NCBI GenBank assembly: GCA_937958475.1
Contig: CALFXR010000001.1
Location: 57,380 to 121,379, forward strand
DNA from: an uncultured Mesorhizobium sp.
GTDB lineage: Bacteria > Pseudomonadota > Alphaproteobacteria > Rhizobiales > Rhizobiaceae
DNA: 64,000 bases
Direction: 5' to 3'
Below the pieces are notes generated by a model. That model was given only the letters and a program-made list of their open reading frames with translations. It made no database searches and was not told where the DNA came from. Of the stretch, positions 53,690 through 61,690 are shown in pieces. A program made the translations under genes and the position numbers. How positions within the stretch are numbered: the stretch's first letter is position 1; the number at the start of each line of letters is the position of its first letter.

Positions 53690-54514
53690 TCAAGGTGACT
53701 TCTTCTTCCCCTTCTTCTTCTCCGAGTCCAGGCTACGGCGAAGGGCATCCATGATCGAGACGACGTTGCCTCCACCGGTATCGGCAGGTTCCGGGGCCTG
53801 GGCGGTTTTCAGTTTCGCCGGCTTCTTTTTCTTCCTCGCCGCTATCAGCTTCTTCAGGTTGGCTTCGACCGGATCGCTCGCCATGCCGGGATTCCAGGGC
53901 TTCGTCCTCTCCTCGATCAGCGACTTGACCAGGCGCATCAGCTTGGCCTCCGGCTTCACGTCCTCGACAGCGGCGAAATAGGCTTCTTCGTCGCGTACCT
54001 CGTCGCCGTAGCGCAGCGTCCACAGGACCACGCCCTTGCCGCGCGGTTCGAGCATGACCGCCCTCTCCCGGCGGTACAGCACGAGACGGGCGATACCCGC
54101 GACGTCGGCCGCGGCCATCGCCTCCCGGATGACCGCGAAGGCCTCCTCGCCGACCTTGTCGTCGGGGGCGAGGTAGTGCGGCTTGTCGAGCCAGATCCAG
54201 GGAATGGAATCGCGCGGGACGAACATCTCGATATCGATCGTGCGGGTGCTGTCGAGCGCGACCGCCGCGATCTCGTCCTCCTCGAGCACGATGTATTCGC
54301 CTTCGCCGGTCGGGTAGCCCTTGACGCTCTGGTCGTCGGGCACTGTCTTGCCGGTGACGGCATCGACATAGCAGCTCTCGACCCGGTTTCCGGTGGCCCG
54401 ATTGACGGTGTGGAAGCGGATCTTGGCGGAGTCCGAGGTCGCCGGCGTCATCGCCACCGGGCAGGTCACGAGCGACAGCTTCAGGTAGCCTTTCCAGAAG
54501 GGGCGTGGGGCCAT
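53690..54514 (-). CDS. ku2: Ku protein, copy 2 (NHEJ)
   Basis: This second Ku of 274 residues starts MAPRPFWKGYLKLSLVTCPVAM, has KPHYLAPDDKVGEEAF and a short Lys-rich tail (EKKKGKKKSP). It is convergent with ligD and has its own EcfG-type promoter 26 bp upstream. Multiple Ku paralogs are known in rhizobia, where they form distinct homo- or heterodimers. The two copies here differ in tail length and surface residues, so partial specialisation is likely. Confidence 0.94.
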   Translation of the reverse strand: MAPRPFWKGYLKLSLVTCPVAMTPATSDSAKIRFHTVNRATGNRVESCYVDAVTGKTVPDDQSVKGYPTGEGEYIVLEEDEIAAVALDSTRTIDIEMFVPRDSIPWIWLDKPHYLAPDDKVGEEAFAVIREAMAAADVAGIARLVLYRRERAVMLEPRGKGVVLWTLRYGDEVRDEEAYFAAVEDVKPEAKLMRLVKSLIEERTKPWNPGMASDPVEANLKKLIAARKKKKPAKLKTAQAPEPADTGGGNVVSIMDALRRSLDSEKKKGKKKSP

Positions 54515-54539
54515 GCGGCGCTCCCTGTTCGGAACGCTC

Positions 54540-54564
54540 AACGCCGCGCGGCAGGCCCGGTTCC
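54540..54564 (-). promoter_or_regulatory. EcfG-type promoter of ku2
   Basis: GGAAC (54564-54560) and CGTT (54543-54540) on the minus strand are spaced by 16 bp, 26 bp before the ATG. Confidence 0.72.
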
Positions 54565-54577
54565 CCCGTGAGCGCAA

Positions 54578-54951
54578 ACGGCCGCAGCACGGAGCGGCGG
54601 CCCTCGGCCCTTGGTCGCGAGCCGGGGTGGTCGTTCGTGACCGGAAAGCCCGTCAGCCGGCGCGGCGGAGCGGCACCACGTCGGCGCGCGCCTGCACCCC
54701 GTCGCCCGCGTCGAGCCTGAACTTGGCAAGCCGCTCGCCAGCAAGGTGTTCTCGACCACCTCGGCTGCGATCGAGCGCAGCGCCTAGCCGCTCCTGACGA
54801 TCGGTGCCACGCCTTGCTCGACATTGCCGCCGGACGAACTGATCAGGGACGCCGTGTTCAACTGGCGTACCCAAGCAAGTCTTGGATCGCTTCCTCAAGC
54901 ATGACGGGTCGTTCCGCCTGTCGCGTTGCTTCGGTGGAGCGCGGCGGCGGG
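54578..54951. other. Gene-free stretch, possibly a decayed gene on the minus strand
   Basis: No intact gene is seen. On the minus strand, two frames give short protein-like pieces: one with LISSSGGNVEQGVAPIVRSG, stop, ALRSIAAEVVEN; the other with AKFRLDAGDGVQARADVVPL. They look like remnants joined by a frameshift and a stop. No family could be named, so this is only a suspicion of gene decay. Confidence 0.3.
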
Positions 54952-55167
54952 TCAGTCTTGGTTCGGCGCGGGAGGCTCGGTTCCGAACGGCGCCTCGGTG
55001 GCCGGGGATTCGCCGGATGGCGGATCCTGCGGTGCGGTTCTGAAGGCGATGCCGACAAGGAGATAGACGGCCGCGACAGACACGACGATCGCCGCCGCGA
55101 CAAGCAGGACGCGCCGTTCGCGATGGGGCGGGTTACGAGGATGGGGCGGGTTGCGAGGCGGAGTCAT
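54952..55167 (-). CDS. Small single-pass membrane protein
   Basis: This 71-residue protein has a Pro/Arg-rich cytoplasmic start, one transmembrane helix (VLLVAAAIVVSVAAVYLLVG) and a Pro/Glu-rich outer tail. No family is recognised. Its ATG overlaps the stop of the preceding gene (ATGA), so it is the last gene of a four-gene stress operon. Confidence 0.65.
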   Translation of the reverse strand: MTPPRNPPHPRNPPHRERRVLLVAAAIVVSVAAVYLLVGIAFRTAPQDPPSGESPATEAPFGTEPPAPNQD

Positions 55168-55421
55168 GATCGGCGGCCCCCTCCCGGCTTCTCGTGCTTG
55201 CGGCCGTCGTTCGGACGGCGCTGGTCCTCGAGCGTGCCCAGGGCCCGATCGTCGGGATCGGTGTCGAACGTCGCATCTTCGTCGCCGGTCAGGACACGCG
55301 GCGCGGCGGAGGACACGCCGCTGTTGCAGTTTGCACCGCGAGGTCGGGCGAACTGGCCCGCGGCGTCCTTCTCGATGGCGTCCGCGTCATTGCCGCGGCC
55401 GGTCCGCTTCCGCTTCGTCAT
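55164..55421 (-). CDS. Small hydrophilic hypothetical protein (85 aa)
   Basis: This basic to acidic, disordered 85-residue protein starts MTKRKRTGRGNDADAIEKDAAGQFARPRG. It has a GAGGAGA ribosome-binding site. No family is recognised. It lies 10 bp after the DUF427 gene and overlaps the next gene by four bases. Confidence 0.65.
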   Translation of the reverse strand: MTKRKRTGRGNDADAIEKDAAGQFARPRGANCNSGVSSAAPRVLTGDEDATFDTDPDDRALGTLEDQRRPNDGRKHEKPGGGRRS

Positions 55422-55431
55422 CGCGTTCTCC

Positions 55432-55854
55432 TCAGAGGATCCGCGGCTCCGCCATCCGGTTGTCGGGGACCATCTCGATGCGCGCACGGCGCCGGTCGAA
55501 GGCCCCGTGGCCGGCGATGGCCCGCGCCTGCTCGAAAGGCGTCTCGTACGCCCACATGAAGTCCTCGGCGGATTCGCCGACCGCGGTAACCCGCCAGTAG
55601 CTCGCCGTGCCTTTCAGCGGGCAACGCGTCGCGGACTGGTTCTTCTTGAGGAATTCGAAGTAGATGTCCTCGAAGGGGATGTAGGGAACCGGCTCGTGGC
55701 CGGTCTCGTGCAGGATCAGCGCCCTGTCGGTCGAGGCGATCATCGCGTCGGAGAAGGTCACGGTCACGGTTCCGCGGAATGGTTCGATCCGCAGCGCGGA
55801 CGTCGGCGCGACGCGCTCTGATCCGTCGTCTTCCGTCTTGTCCAAATAGGCCAT
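55432..55854 (-). CDS. DUF427 domain-containing protein
   Basis: This 140-residue single-domain protein has the DUF427 pattern: VTVTFSDAMIASTDRALILHETGHEPVPYIP, TRCPLKGTASYW and a C-terminal EQARAIAGHGAFDRRRARIE. The function is not established; the fold is mostly beta. It is part of the stress operon that begins at 56117, starting 2 bp after the preceding gene. Confidence 0.88.
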   Translation of the reverse strand: MAYLDKTEDDGSERVAPTSALRIEPFRGTVTVTFSDAMIASTDRALILHETGHEPVPYIPFEDIYFEFLKKNQSATRCPLKGTASYWRVTAVGESAEDFMWAYETPFEQARAIAGHGAFDRRRARIEMVPDNRMAEPRIL

Positions 55855-55856
55855 TG

Positions 55857-56117
55857 CTACCTCTCCACGAACTTGTTGAACCGGCTGGTACCGCCGGAGC
55901 CGAGTTCATCCTGGTACAGGAAGGCGAGCCGACTCTCGTCGAAGATGCGGAAGAATTCGTCCCAGTCGATCTCCTCCAGGCCTTCCTCCGCTTCGCCGAA
56001 GTCGATTCGCAGGATCCCGCCCTCGCCGGCGCCCCTCACGCGTGAGGGACGCCCGCCGCGTTCCTCCGCCCAAGACCTGATCTCGCCATGGTCGGTGGTC
56101 GTCCTTGCTTCGCTCAT
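55857..56117 (-). CDS. Conserved hypothetical protein (86 aa)
   Basis: This small acidic protein has a DHGEIRSWAEERGGRPSRVRG start and a WDEFFRIFDESRLAFLYQDE core ending RFNKFVER. Homologs are common in alpha- and betaproteobacteria as stress-region proteins and are sometimes mislabelled as glucan branching enzymes; no such catalytic domain fits in 86 residues. It is the first gene of a unit with an EcfG-type promoter. Confidence 0.78.
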   Translation of the reverse strand: MSEARTTTDHGEIRSWAEERGGRPSRVRGAGEGGILRIDFGEAEEGLEEIDWDEFFRIFDESRLAFLYQDELGSGGTSRFNKFVER

Positions 56118-56161
56118 CGTTCGGCCTCCGCTTCTGGTGCGTATGGTTGCGTCATGCGCAC

Positions 56162-56187
56162 AACGCCTCCGCGTACCGGCTGGTTCC
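56162..56187 (-). promoter_or_regulatory. EcfG-type promoter of the DUF427 operon
   Basis: GGAAC (56187-56183) and CGTT (56165-56162) on the minus strand are spaced by 17 bp, 45 bp before the first start codon of the four-gene unit. Confidence 0.7.
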
Positions 56188-56217
56188 GGCCGAAAGACCA
56201 CGCGACACCGGGGGCGA

Positions 56218-56556
56218 TCAGTAGCTGTGTGGAGGCACGAACAGGCATATGGTGTGTCCGGAATCCGAACCGCCCGTCGAGCACCAGTGATACTCGCCGT
56301 CGGGGGATTCCCGCAGCCGTCCGTCCAAGTAGGGCAGGACCTCGCCGGTCAGGTCGATGACGTAGCCTTCCGGCCGCTCCGATACCGCATCGCGCGAAAC
56401 GGCCCGGCAGTCCATGTCGGAGCAGCAGGCCTTGGGATACATCCACCCCGAGGGTGCCTCGTGGGCGTCCGCATCGGCCGCGCCCAAGGCCGCAGCCGCG
56501 AGAATTGAAGACAACGCAGCATTCATTCTAAGGCTGCGGCGGGCGAGAATTTCCAT
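56218..56556 (-). CDS. Conserved periplasmic Cys-containing hypothetical protein
   Basis: This 112-residue protein has a signal peptide (MNAALSSILAAAALGAADADA region) and a mature part with CCSDMDCRAV, YVIDLTGEVLPYLDGR and a terminal CLFVPP. Four cysteines outside the signal suggest disulfide bonds. Starts at 56556 and 56526 are both possible. Function is unknown. Confidence 0.72.
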   Translation of the reverse strand: MEILARRSLRMNAALSSILAAAALGAADADAHEAPSGWMYPKACCSDMDCRAVSRDAVSERPEGYVIDLTGEVLPYLDGRLRESPDGEYHWCSTGGSDSGHTICLFVPPHSY

Positions 56557-57016
56557 CGCCGTCTCTCCGGTTGATGCACCTGAAGAAACACGCGGCGACG
56601 GCGGTTCCTTCAAATCGTGTGTTCGTCGGAAACATCCTCGCGACGCCACCCCCCGACGCCCGCTCCACCAGCCGGCGCTGCGGTCCCGGCATGGACACTG
56701 CCGGGAAACGGCCCGGCCTGACGGATTGTGTCGCCGCGGCGGTCGGCCAGGGACACGACGGCGGGATCGTGGGCGATGGCCCACCGATGCCGGAAATGCG
56801 CGAGAAGCAGGGGGTGAAGGCAGTCCCGCGACAGCGCGATCTCATGCAGGGCGAGAAGGGGTGTCACAAAGCCTCTCCGTGTCCCGGTTCGACGGAGGGA
56901 AATCCACCTCGGCGGCAAAGGTTCCGGCCGTGCAGCTGCGGGCGGTGGGAACCTTTGCCCGGCGGGATGGTTGGAGCACCGATCGCCGGAACCGGCGGGC
57001 GATGGAAGAGCGGCGC
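56557..57016. other. 460-bp stretch without a convincing gene
   Basis: It contains one EcfG-like promoter at its right end that serves the DUF3175 gene. Open frames on both strands exist but have no supporting ribosome-binding site or recognisable family. One minus-strand frame (56610-56918) has a slightly protein-like composition. Confidence 0.4.
56948..56972 (+). promoter_or_regulatory. EcfG-like promoter of the DUF3175-SDR operon
   Basis: GGAAC (56948-56952), 16 bp and GGTT (56969-56972) lie 45 bp before the ATG. The -10 differs from CGTT by one base. Confidence 0.5.
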
Positions 57017-57352
57017 ATGACCGGCAAGCAAGACGACGAGAACGGCAAATGGTCGGCCGAGGTTACCGAACACAGCGACGCGCTCGATCTGAAGGAAGGG
57101 GTCTTCACACTGGACGATCCGGCCGACATCGCGCGGTCGCTGAAGAAATCGGCGGAGCGCAGCGGCCGGCGCAAGGCCGATCCCTATAGGTCGGCCATGT
57201 CGATGCTGACCTTCTACATCAACCGCGCGGGGGCCAACCTGCCGGCCGAGCGTCGATCGGTGCTCGGTGCCGCGAAGGACGAATTGCGCCGCGCGTTCGG
57301 CCGCGAACCTTCGCGGAAGGCACGAAGCAGATCGAAATCGAGGACGAGATGA
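57017..57352 (+). CDS. DUF3175 domain-containing protein
   Basis: This 111-residue basic protein has the DUF3175 core: KWSAEVTEHSDALDLKEGVF, DPADIARSLKKSAE and MSMLTFYINRAGANLPAERR, with an Arg/Ser/Lys-rich tail. The ATG at 57017 fits the homologs. Its stop overlaps the SDR start (ATGA), so the two genes are coupled. Confidence 0.87.
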   Translation: MTGKQDDENGKWSAEVTEHSDALDLKEGVFTLDDPADIARSLKKSAERSGRRKADPYRSAMSMLTFYINRAGANLPAERRSVLGAAKDELRRAFGREPSRKARSRSKSRTR

Positions 57353-58314
57353 GCAAGGACAAGAAACCGACGACCCGCCGACAGCGAGACGTGCAGAAGG
57401 AGGTCGCGGCCGACGACCGCAAGGGCGCGCCTCGGTCCGATGGCGCCATGCAGGCTGGAGCCCGCGACTATCCCGAGCCGCCCTTTCCGAAACAGCACCA
57501 GCCCAAGCCCGGCGCCGAGCGCCGTCTCGAACCGCAGCCCATGTACGAGGCGCCGTTCTACCGCGGTTCCGGCAAGCTGGAGGATCGGGTCGCGCTGATC
57601 ACCGGCGGGGATTCGGGCATCGGCCGCGCCGTGGCCGTTCTCTTCGCGCGGGAAGGCGCCGACATCGCCATCTGCTACCTCGACGAAGAGCATGCCGATG
57701 CGGAGCGCACCCGCCAGGCCATCGAGGCCGAAGGTCGGCGATGCCTGCTGCTGCCCGGCGACATCACCGAGCGGGACACCTGCGAGGCGGTGGTCCGGCA
57801 GACCGTCGAAACCCTGGGTGGCCTCGACGTGCTGGTCAACAACGCCGCATTCCAGGTGCACACGAAGGACATCGTCGATCTTGGCGAGGACCATTTCGAC
57901 CTGACGCTGCGTACCAACCTCTACGGGTGTTTCCGTATGAGCCGGGCAGCGGTGCCGCACATGAAGCCCGGCTCCGCGATCATCAACACCGGCTCCGTGA
58001 CCGGCATCGAAGGCTCCCGCCACCTCGTCGACTACTCGATGACCAAGGGCGGCATCCACGCCTTCACCCGGTCGCTCGCCGGCAACCTGGTGCCGCGCGG
58101 CATCCGCGTCAATTGCGTCGCGCCGGGCCCGGTGTGGACGCCGCTCAACCCTTCGGACAAGGAGGCCGAGGATGTCGCGACCTTCGGCGCGAAGACGCCG
58201 ATGAAGCGGCCGGCGCAACCCGAGGAGATCGCACCGGCCTACGTCTTCCTCGCCTCGCCGCAGTGCTCGAGCTACATCACCGGGGAGATCCTGCCGATCA
58301 TCGGCGGTTACTGA
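57349..58314 (+). CDS. SDR family oxidoreductase, YghA type
   Basis: This 321-residue short-chain dehydrogenase has the roughly 80-residue N-terminal extension typical of YghA/general-stress aldehyde or glucose dehydrogenases (QPMYEAPFYRGSGKLEDRVA). It has the cofactor loop TGGDSGIGRAVA, NNAA, the catalytic YSMTK and the C-terminal TGEILPIIGGY. It is probably NADP-dependent and involved in stress aldehyde or sugar metabolism, and it is expressed with DUF3175. Confidence 0.9.
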   Translation: MSKDKKPTTRRQRDVQKEVAADDRKGAPRSDGAMQAGARDYPEPPFPKQHQPKPGAERRLEPQPMYEAPFYRGSGKLEDRVALITGGDSGIGRAVAVLFAREGADIAICYLDEEHADAERTRQAIEAEGRRCLLLPGDITERDTCEAVVRQTVETLGGLDVLVNNAAFQVHTKDIVDLGEDHFDLTLRTNLYGCFRMSRAAVPHMKPGSAIINTGSVTGIEGSRHLVDYSMTKGGIHAFTRSLAGNLVPRGIRVNCVAPGPVWTPLNPSDKEAEDVATFGAKTPMKRPAQPEEIAPAYVFLASPQCSSYITGEILPIIGGY

Positions 58315-58326
58315 TCGCGCGGCCTT

Positions 58327-59397
58327 TCAACCTCCTTCCGCGCGCTCCAGCCAGCGTCGCACGACCGCTTCGTCGACGCTCAGCGGAGCCGGATCGCGGC
58401 GCATGCGCGCCCGGATCAGGTGGAGTTCGTCGCCCAGCCGGCCTTCGTTCCAGGCTTCGATGACGTGCGGATGGATGTAGCATTGCCGGCACACGGTCCT
58501 GGTGTTTCCGAGCCGCGCGGCAACGCGGTCGATGGCCTTGTTGAGCACGGCGGCAGCGGCCCTGTCGCCCTCGGGACGCAGTGTTTCGGCGAGCGCCCCG
58601 GCGGCGCGGACGGTGCCGCCCCAGGTGCGGAAATGTTTCGAACTGAAGCCGCCGCCGGTGGCGGCCCGGATGTAATCGTTGACGTCCTGCGAACGTACCC
58701 CCCGCCGCTCGCCATCCTCGTCGAGGTACTGGAAGAGGTGCTGGCCCGGCAGTTCCTGGATGCTGCGCACGACGCGGGCGATGCGGCGGTCGGCAATGCG
58801 CAGACGCCATTCCTTGCCCGACTTGCCGCGAAAGGCGAAACGCAGCGTGGAACCCTCGATCGCCACATGCCTGCCGCGCAGGGTGGTGAGTCCGAAGCTG
58901 CCGTTCTCGCGCGAGTAGGACGGGTTGCCGATGCGGATCATCGATCGGTCCAGCAGCCACACGACCGAGGCGAGCACCCGTTCGCGCGACAGGCCGCGTG
59001 TCCTCAGGTCGGCCTCGACCTGCTCCCGCAAGCCGGCAAGCGCGCCGGCGAAGGCTGCCAGGCTGCCGAACTTCACCTCGTCGCGGCACGCCGTCCAGCC
59101 GGCATGGTAGCGATACTGCTTGCGGCCCCGCTCGTCCCGTCCCGTTGCCTGGATGTGTCCGTCCGCGGCGGGCGAGATCCACACGTCCGTCCATGCCGGA
59201 GGAATGGCCAGCGCGCGGATCCGGGCGAGCGTCTCGCCGTCGGCGATCCTGCGTCCCGCCGCATCGAGATAGGAGAAACCCTTGCCGGCCCGGCGCCGGC
59301 GAATGCCGGGCTCGGCGTCGGAGGTATGGACCAGACCGGCGCTCTCCGCCGCGCCCGGCTCCCGCAATGGTCTCGTTTGGTCGGTGTTGTCCGGCAT
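58327..59397 (-). CDS. DNA topoisomerase IB
   Basis: This 356-residue poxvirus-like bacterial topoisomerase IB relaxes supercoils by transient 3'-phosphotyrosine links. Visible elements are the Arg/Lys catalytic region around YIRAATGGGFSSKHFRTWGGTV and the nucleophile Tyr in RQCYIHPHVIEAW. The ATG at 59397 (MPDNTDQ) is favoured by GGAG 7 nt upstream; a GTG at 59409 is the alternative. An EcfG-type promoter precedes it, placing it among the stress-repair genes. Confidence 0.93.
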   Translation of the reverse strand: MPDNTDQTRPLREPGAAESAGLVHTSDAEPGIRRRRAGKGFSYLDAAGRRIADGETLARIRALAIPPAWTDVWISPAADGHIQATGRDERGRKQYRYHAGWTACRDEVKFGSLAAFAGALAGLREQVEADLRTRGLSRERVLASVVWLLDRSMIRIGNPSYSRENGSFGLTTLRGRHVAIEGSTLRFAFRGKSGKEWRLRIADRRIARVVRSIQELPGQHLFQYLDEDGERRGVRSQDVNDYIRAATGGGFSSKHFRTWGGTVRAAGALAETLRPEGDRAAAAVLNKAIDRVAARLGNTRTVCRQCYIHPHVIEAWNEGRLGDELHLIRARMRRDPAPLSVDEAVVRRWLERAEGG

Positions 59398-59425
59398 GAT
59401 CGGCTCCACGGTGACGCCCCGCCCG

Positions 59426-59451
59426 AACGGCCATGGCCGTCGCGCGGTTCC
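59426..59451 (-). promoter_or_regulatory. EcfG-type promoter of the topoisomerase IB gene
   Basis: GGAAC (59451-59447) and CGTT (59429-59426) on the minus strand are spaced by 17 bp, about 30 bp before the start codon. Confidence 0.7.
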
Positions 59452-59603
59452 GCGGACGTCCGCTCGGCGAGGTGCTCACTTTTCTTGCATCCCGTTCACG
59501 ATCGGACGTCGCGACGGAACCTGTCCGCTTCACGGGGATTGTGGGTAGCTGCGCGGTCATGTTGCCGCCTGGCGGACGAGATGAATGCAGAAAGGAGGCT
59601 TGG

Positions 59604-59843
59604 ATGGACAGCACCAAACGGCGCACCGAAGGACGGACGGAGGATCCGAACCAGCTGGAGGAGCAGCTCCGCGAAGGTCTCGAGGATAGTTTTCCGGCAA
59701 GCGATCCCGTTTCCGTGACATCGACGACGATCGCCGGACGCAGCAAGGAAATCGTCGGCACCGACGACGTGCTGCGCCGCAAGCGCGAGCAGCGCGAAAA
59801 GGCGTCGAGAGAGGCCGGCGGCAAGCCGAAGGATCCTGCCTGA
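59604..59843 (+). CDS. Small conserved hydrophilic protein (79 aa)
   Basis: This 79-residue protein has LEEQLREGLEDSFPASDPVSVTST, a pattern found in many short alphaproteobacterial stress-region proteins, followed by a basic tail. AAAGGAGG lies 5 nt before the ATG. A weak EcfG-like GGAAC element lies at 59516-59520. Function is unknown. Confidence 0.78.
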   Translation: MDSTKRRTEGRTEDPNQLEEQLREGLEDSFPASDPVSVTSTTIAGRSKEIVGTDDVLRRKREQREKASREAGGKPKDPA

Positions 59844-59977
59844 TCCGGCGGTGACGAACGCCGCCGGCTATCTTGCTCCTGTCCTCGGGATGGGACCCTG
59901 ATCGGGCGCAGGGCCCGGAAAGGGCGGCGGTGACGGGGGTGCGGGATCCGGCACCGGCCTCGGCGGGTGGCCGTTTC

Positions 59978-60238
59978 TCACTTCGGATCTCCGCTGACCG
60001 GATCGTAGCGGATCTCCACCTTGGCATGGTCCCTGGTGATGTACGTCACCTCCCAGAACCCGTCCTCGTCCCAGTCGATCTCGTCGACATAGCGGAAGCC
60101 GTCGCGCTTCTCGACCAGAGCCACGATCTCCGATAGGGAGCGGGCGTTCTGCGGCGGCGCCCGGTCCTCTTCCTGCGCCGAAGCGGCGGATGCCGCCACC
60201 GCGGCGAGGAGAAGCGGGGCCGATAGCCTGACGATCAT
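59978..60238 (-). CDS. PepSY-domain secreted protein
   Basis: This 86-residue protein has a signal peptide (IVRLSAPLLLAAVAASAASAQ) and one small PepSY-like domain (LSEIVALVEKRDGFRYVDEIDWDEDGFWEVTYI). The ATG at 60238 has AAAGGAA upstream; an earlier ATG at 60253 is weaker. PepSY domains often inhibit proteases or bind ligands in the periplasm. It is under an EcfG-like promoter. Confidence 0.82.
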   Translation of the reverse strand: MIVRLSAPLLLAAVAASAASAQEEDRAPPQNARSLSEIVALVEKRDGFRYVDEIDWDEDGFWEVTYITRDHAKVEIRYDPVSGDPK

Positions 60239-60268
60239 GGGCGTTCCTTTCATCACGTTGCACCCCAC

Positions 60269-60293
60269 AACCGCGACCGCGCGGCGAAGTTCC
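60269..60293 (-). promoter_or_regulatory. EcfG-like promoter of the PepSY gene
   Basis: GGAAC (60293-60289), 16 bp and GGTT (60272-60269) lie on the minus strand, 31 bp before the start codon. The -10 is one base off consensus, the same variant as at 56969. Confidence 0.5.
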
Positions 60294-60352
60294 AACCGCC
60301 CGCGCGGAGCCGGACGCAGCGGCCGGAGTGGCCGCATCGGGGACCGGATGCG

Positions 60353-60907
60353 ATGATCGAGCGGGGTTTCTTTGCAAGGCCCGCCGTCGCGGTCGCGCGT
60401 GACCTCGTCGGCTTCGAGATCCGCGTCGGCGAGGCCGGCGGCATCGTCGTCGAAACCGAGGCCTACGAGCGCGACGACCCCGCCTCGCACAGCTTCGCCG
60501 GGCCGACGGCGCGCAATGGCGCCATGTTCGGTCCGCCGGGCACGGCTTACGTCTACCGCTCCTACGGCATTCACTGGTGCCTCAACGCCGTCTGCCTGCC
60601 GGGCAGCGCGGTGCTCATCCGCGCCATCCTGCCGACGTCGGGGCTCGACGCAATGCATGAGCGGCGCGGCGTGGCCGACCCGCGCCTGCTGTGTTCCGGC
60701 CCCGGCCGTCTCTGCCAGGCCCTCGGCGTCGACCGCACGCTGGACGGCCTGCCGCTCGACCAGCCGCCCTTCGCGCTACGCCGCGGCGAGGCCCTTGGCG
60801 TCGCCGACGCCGTCATCGCCGGGCCGCGCATCGGCATCAGCCGGGCGACGGACCGCCCCTGGCGTTTCGCCCTGCGCGGATCGCCCTGGCTCAGCCGGCG
60901 GATCTAG
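60353..60907 (+). CDS. DNA-3-methyladenine glycosylase (AAG/Mpg family)
   Basis: This 184-residue alkylated-base glycosylase starts base-excision repair of 3-methyladenine and related lesions. It has the AAG motifs VETEAYERDDPASHSF, GPPGTAYVYRSYGIHWCLNAVC and VLIRAILP, and GPGRLCQALGVD. The catalytic Glu and Tyr lie in the first two. It complements the region's other DNA-repair genes. At 184 residues it is slightly short but complete. Confidence 0.92.
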   Translation: MIERGFFARPAVAVARDLVGFEIRVGEAGGIVVETEAYERDDPASHSFAGPTARNGAMFGPPGTAYVYRSYGIHWCLNAVCLPGSAVLIRAILPTSGLDAMHERRGVADPRLLCSGPGRLCQALGVDRTLDGLPLDQPPFALRRGEALGVADAVIAGPRIGISRATDRPWRFALRGSPWLSRRI

Positions 60908-60990
60908 ATGCCTGGAATATAAGTCGACGCGGGAACCTTCCGGCGGCGGCGCGGCTTTCCGTTCGAGGGTCGAACGAAAGGAGATTGGCC

Positions 60991-61344
60991 ATGCGCCGCA
61001 CACCGCTCACCCCGATGCTGCTCGCCGGGCTTCTGGCCGCGGTACCCGCATTCGCGCAGGACGCCGCCGGGGAAACCGGCACGGGGAGGCCACTGCCGGA
61101 GAAATGCCGCGCCGAGCCGCAGGCGCCCGCCGCTCCGCCCTCCGGCGCACCGTCCGGCGAGGTCCGGACCGACGCGCCGGAGGCCGCGCCCGACTCGCTG
61201 ACCGCGACGCTGGAGCCCTGCGACGGCGTACTCGCGCCGCCGGGCGTCGGCGACGACATCGCCGCGCCGCCGCCGCCGGAGGGTCGCACGCCGGTCATCC
61301 GACCGGATGAGATCCCGGATCAGCCGGGCGACGCCCGGCAATAG
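60991..61344 (+). CDS. Pro/Ala-rich secreted hypothetical protein
   Basis: This 117-residue protein has a signal peptide (LTPMLLAGLLAAVPAFAQDA) and a mature part dominated by Ala, Pro and Glu, with two isolated cysteines. AAAGGAG lies before the ATG at 60991. No family is recognised. Confidence 0.62.
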   Translation: MRRTPLTPMLLAGLLAAVPAFAQDAAGETGTGRPLPEKCRAEPQAPAAPPSGAPSGEVRTDAPEAAPDSLTATLEPCDGVLAPPGVGDDIAAPPPPEGRTPVIRPDEIPDQPGDARQ

Positions 61345-61376
61345 AGCGCCCCGAAGGAATAAAGGAGAAGCAGCCG

Positions 61377-61667
61377 ATGTCCGCCCTGTCGCCGGAGGAA
61401 CTGGAAGCGCGCATCCATGCACAGCGCGAGATGCTGGTCGCCCTGGTCGCCTTCGTCGCGGCGAGCGTCCCCGAAGCCGACCGGTTGTGGACGGAGCTGG
61501 AACAGGCCCTGCCGCTGCAGAACCATCAGGAGGATCCGGGCGCCATCACCTCGTCCGCCTTCGCTGTCGCCGGCGCGACCGCGCTCGAATATGCCGCACT
61601 GCTCGAAGGTGCCCGGCTGCGCTGCGAAGCCCAGCGCGACCCCGCGCGCCGGCCGGCGCCGGATTGA
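61377..61667 (+). CDS. Small helical hypothetical protein (96 aa)
   Basis: This 96-residue, Ala/Glu/Leu-rich, predicted helical protein starts MSALSPEELEARIHAQREMLVALVAFVAA. AAAGGAGA precedes the ATG. It lies 32 bp after the secreted protein gene and may be cotranscribed with it. No family is recognised. Confidence 0.62.
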   Translation: MSALSPEELEARIHAQREMLVALVAFVAASVPEADRLWTELEQALPLQNHQEDPGAITSSAFAVAGATALEYAALLEGARLRCEAQRDPARRPAPD

Positions 61668-61690
61668 CGCCGGCCGCGGCGCACTGCCGC

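Noticed and set aside
56610..56918. Possible gene on the minus strand
   Set aside because: Composition is mildly protein-like but there is no ribosome-binding site and no recognisable family.
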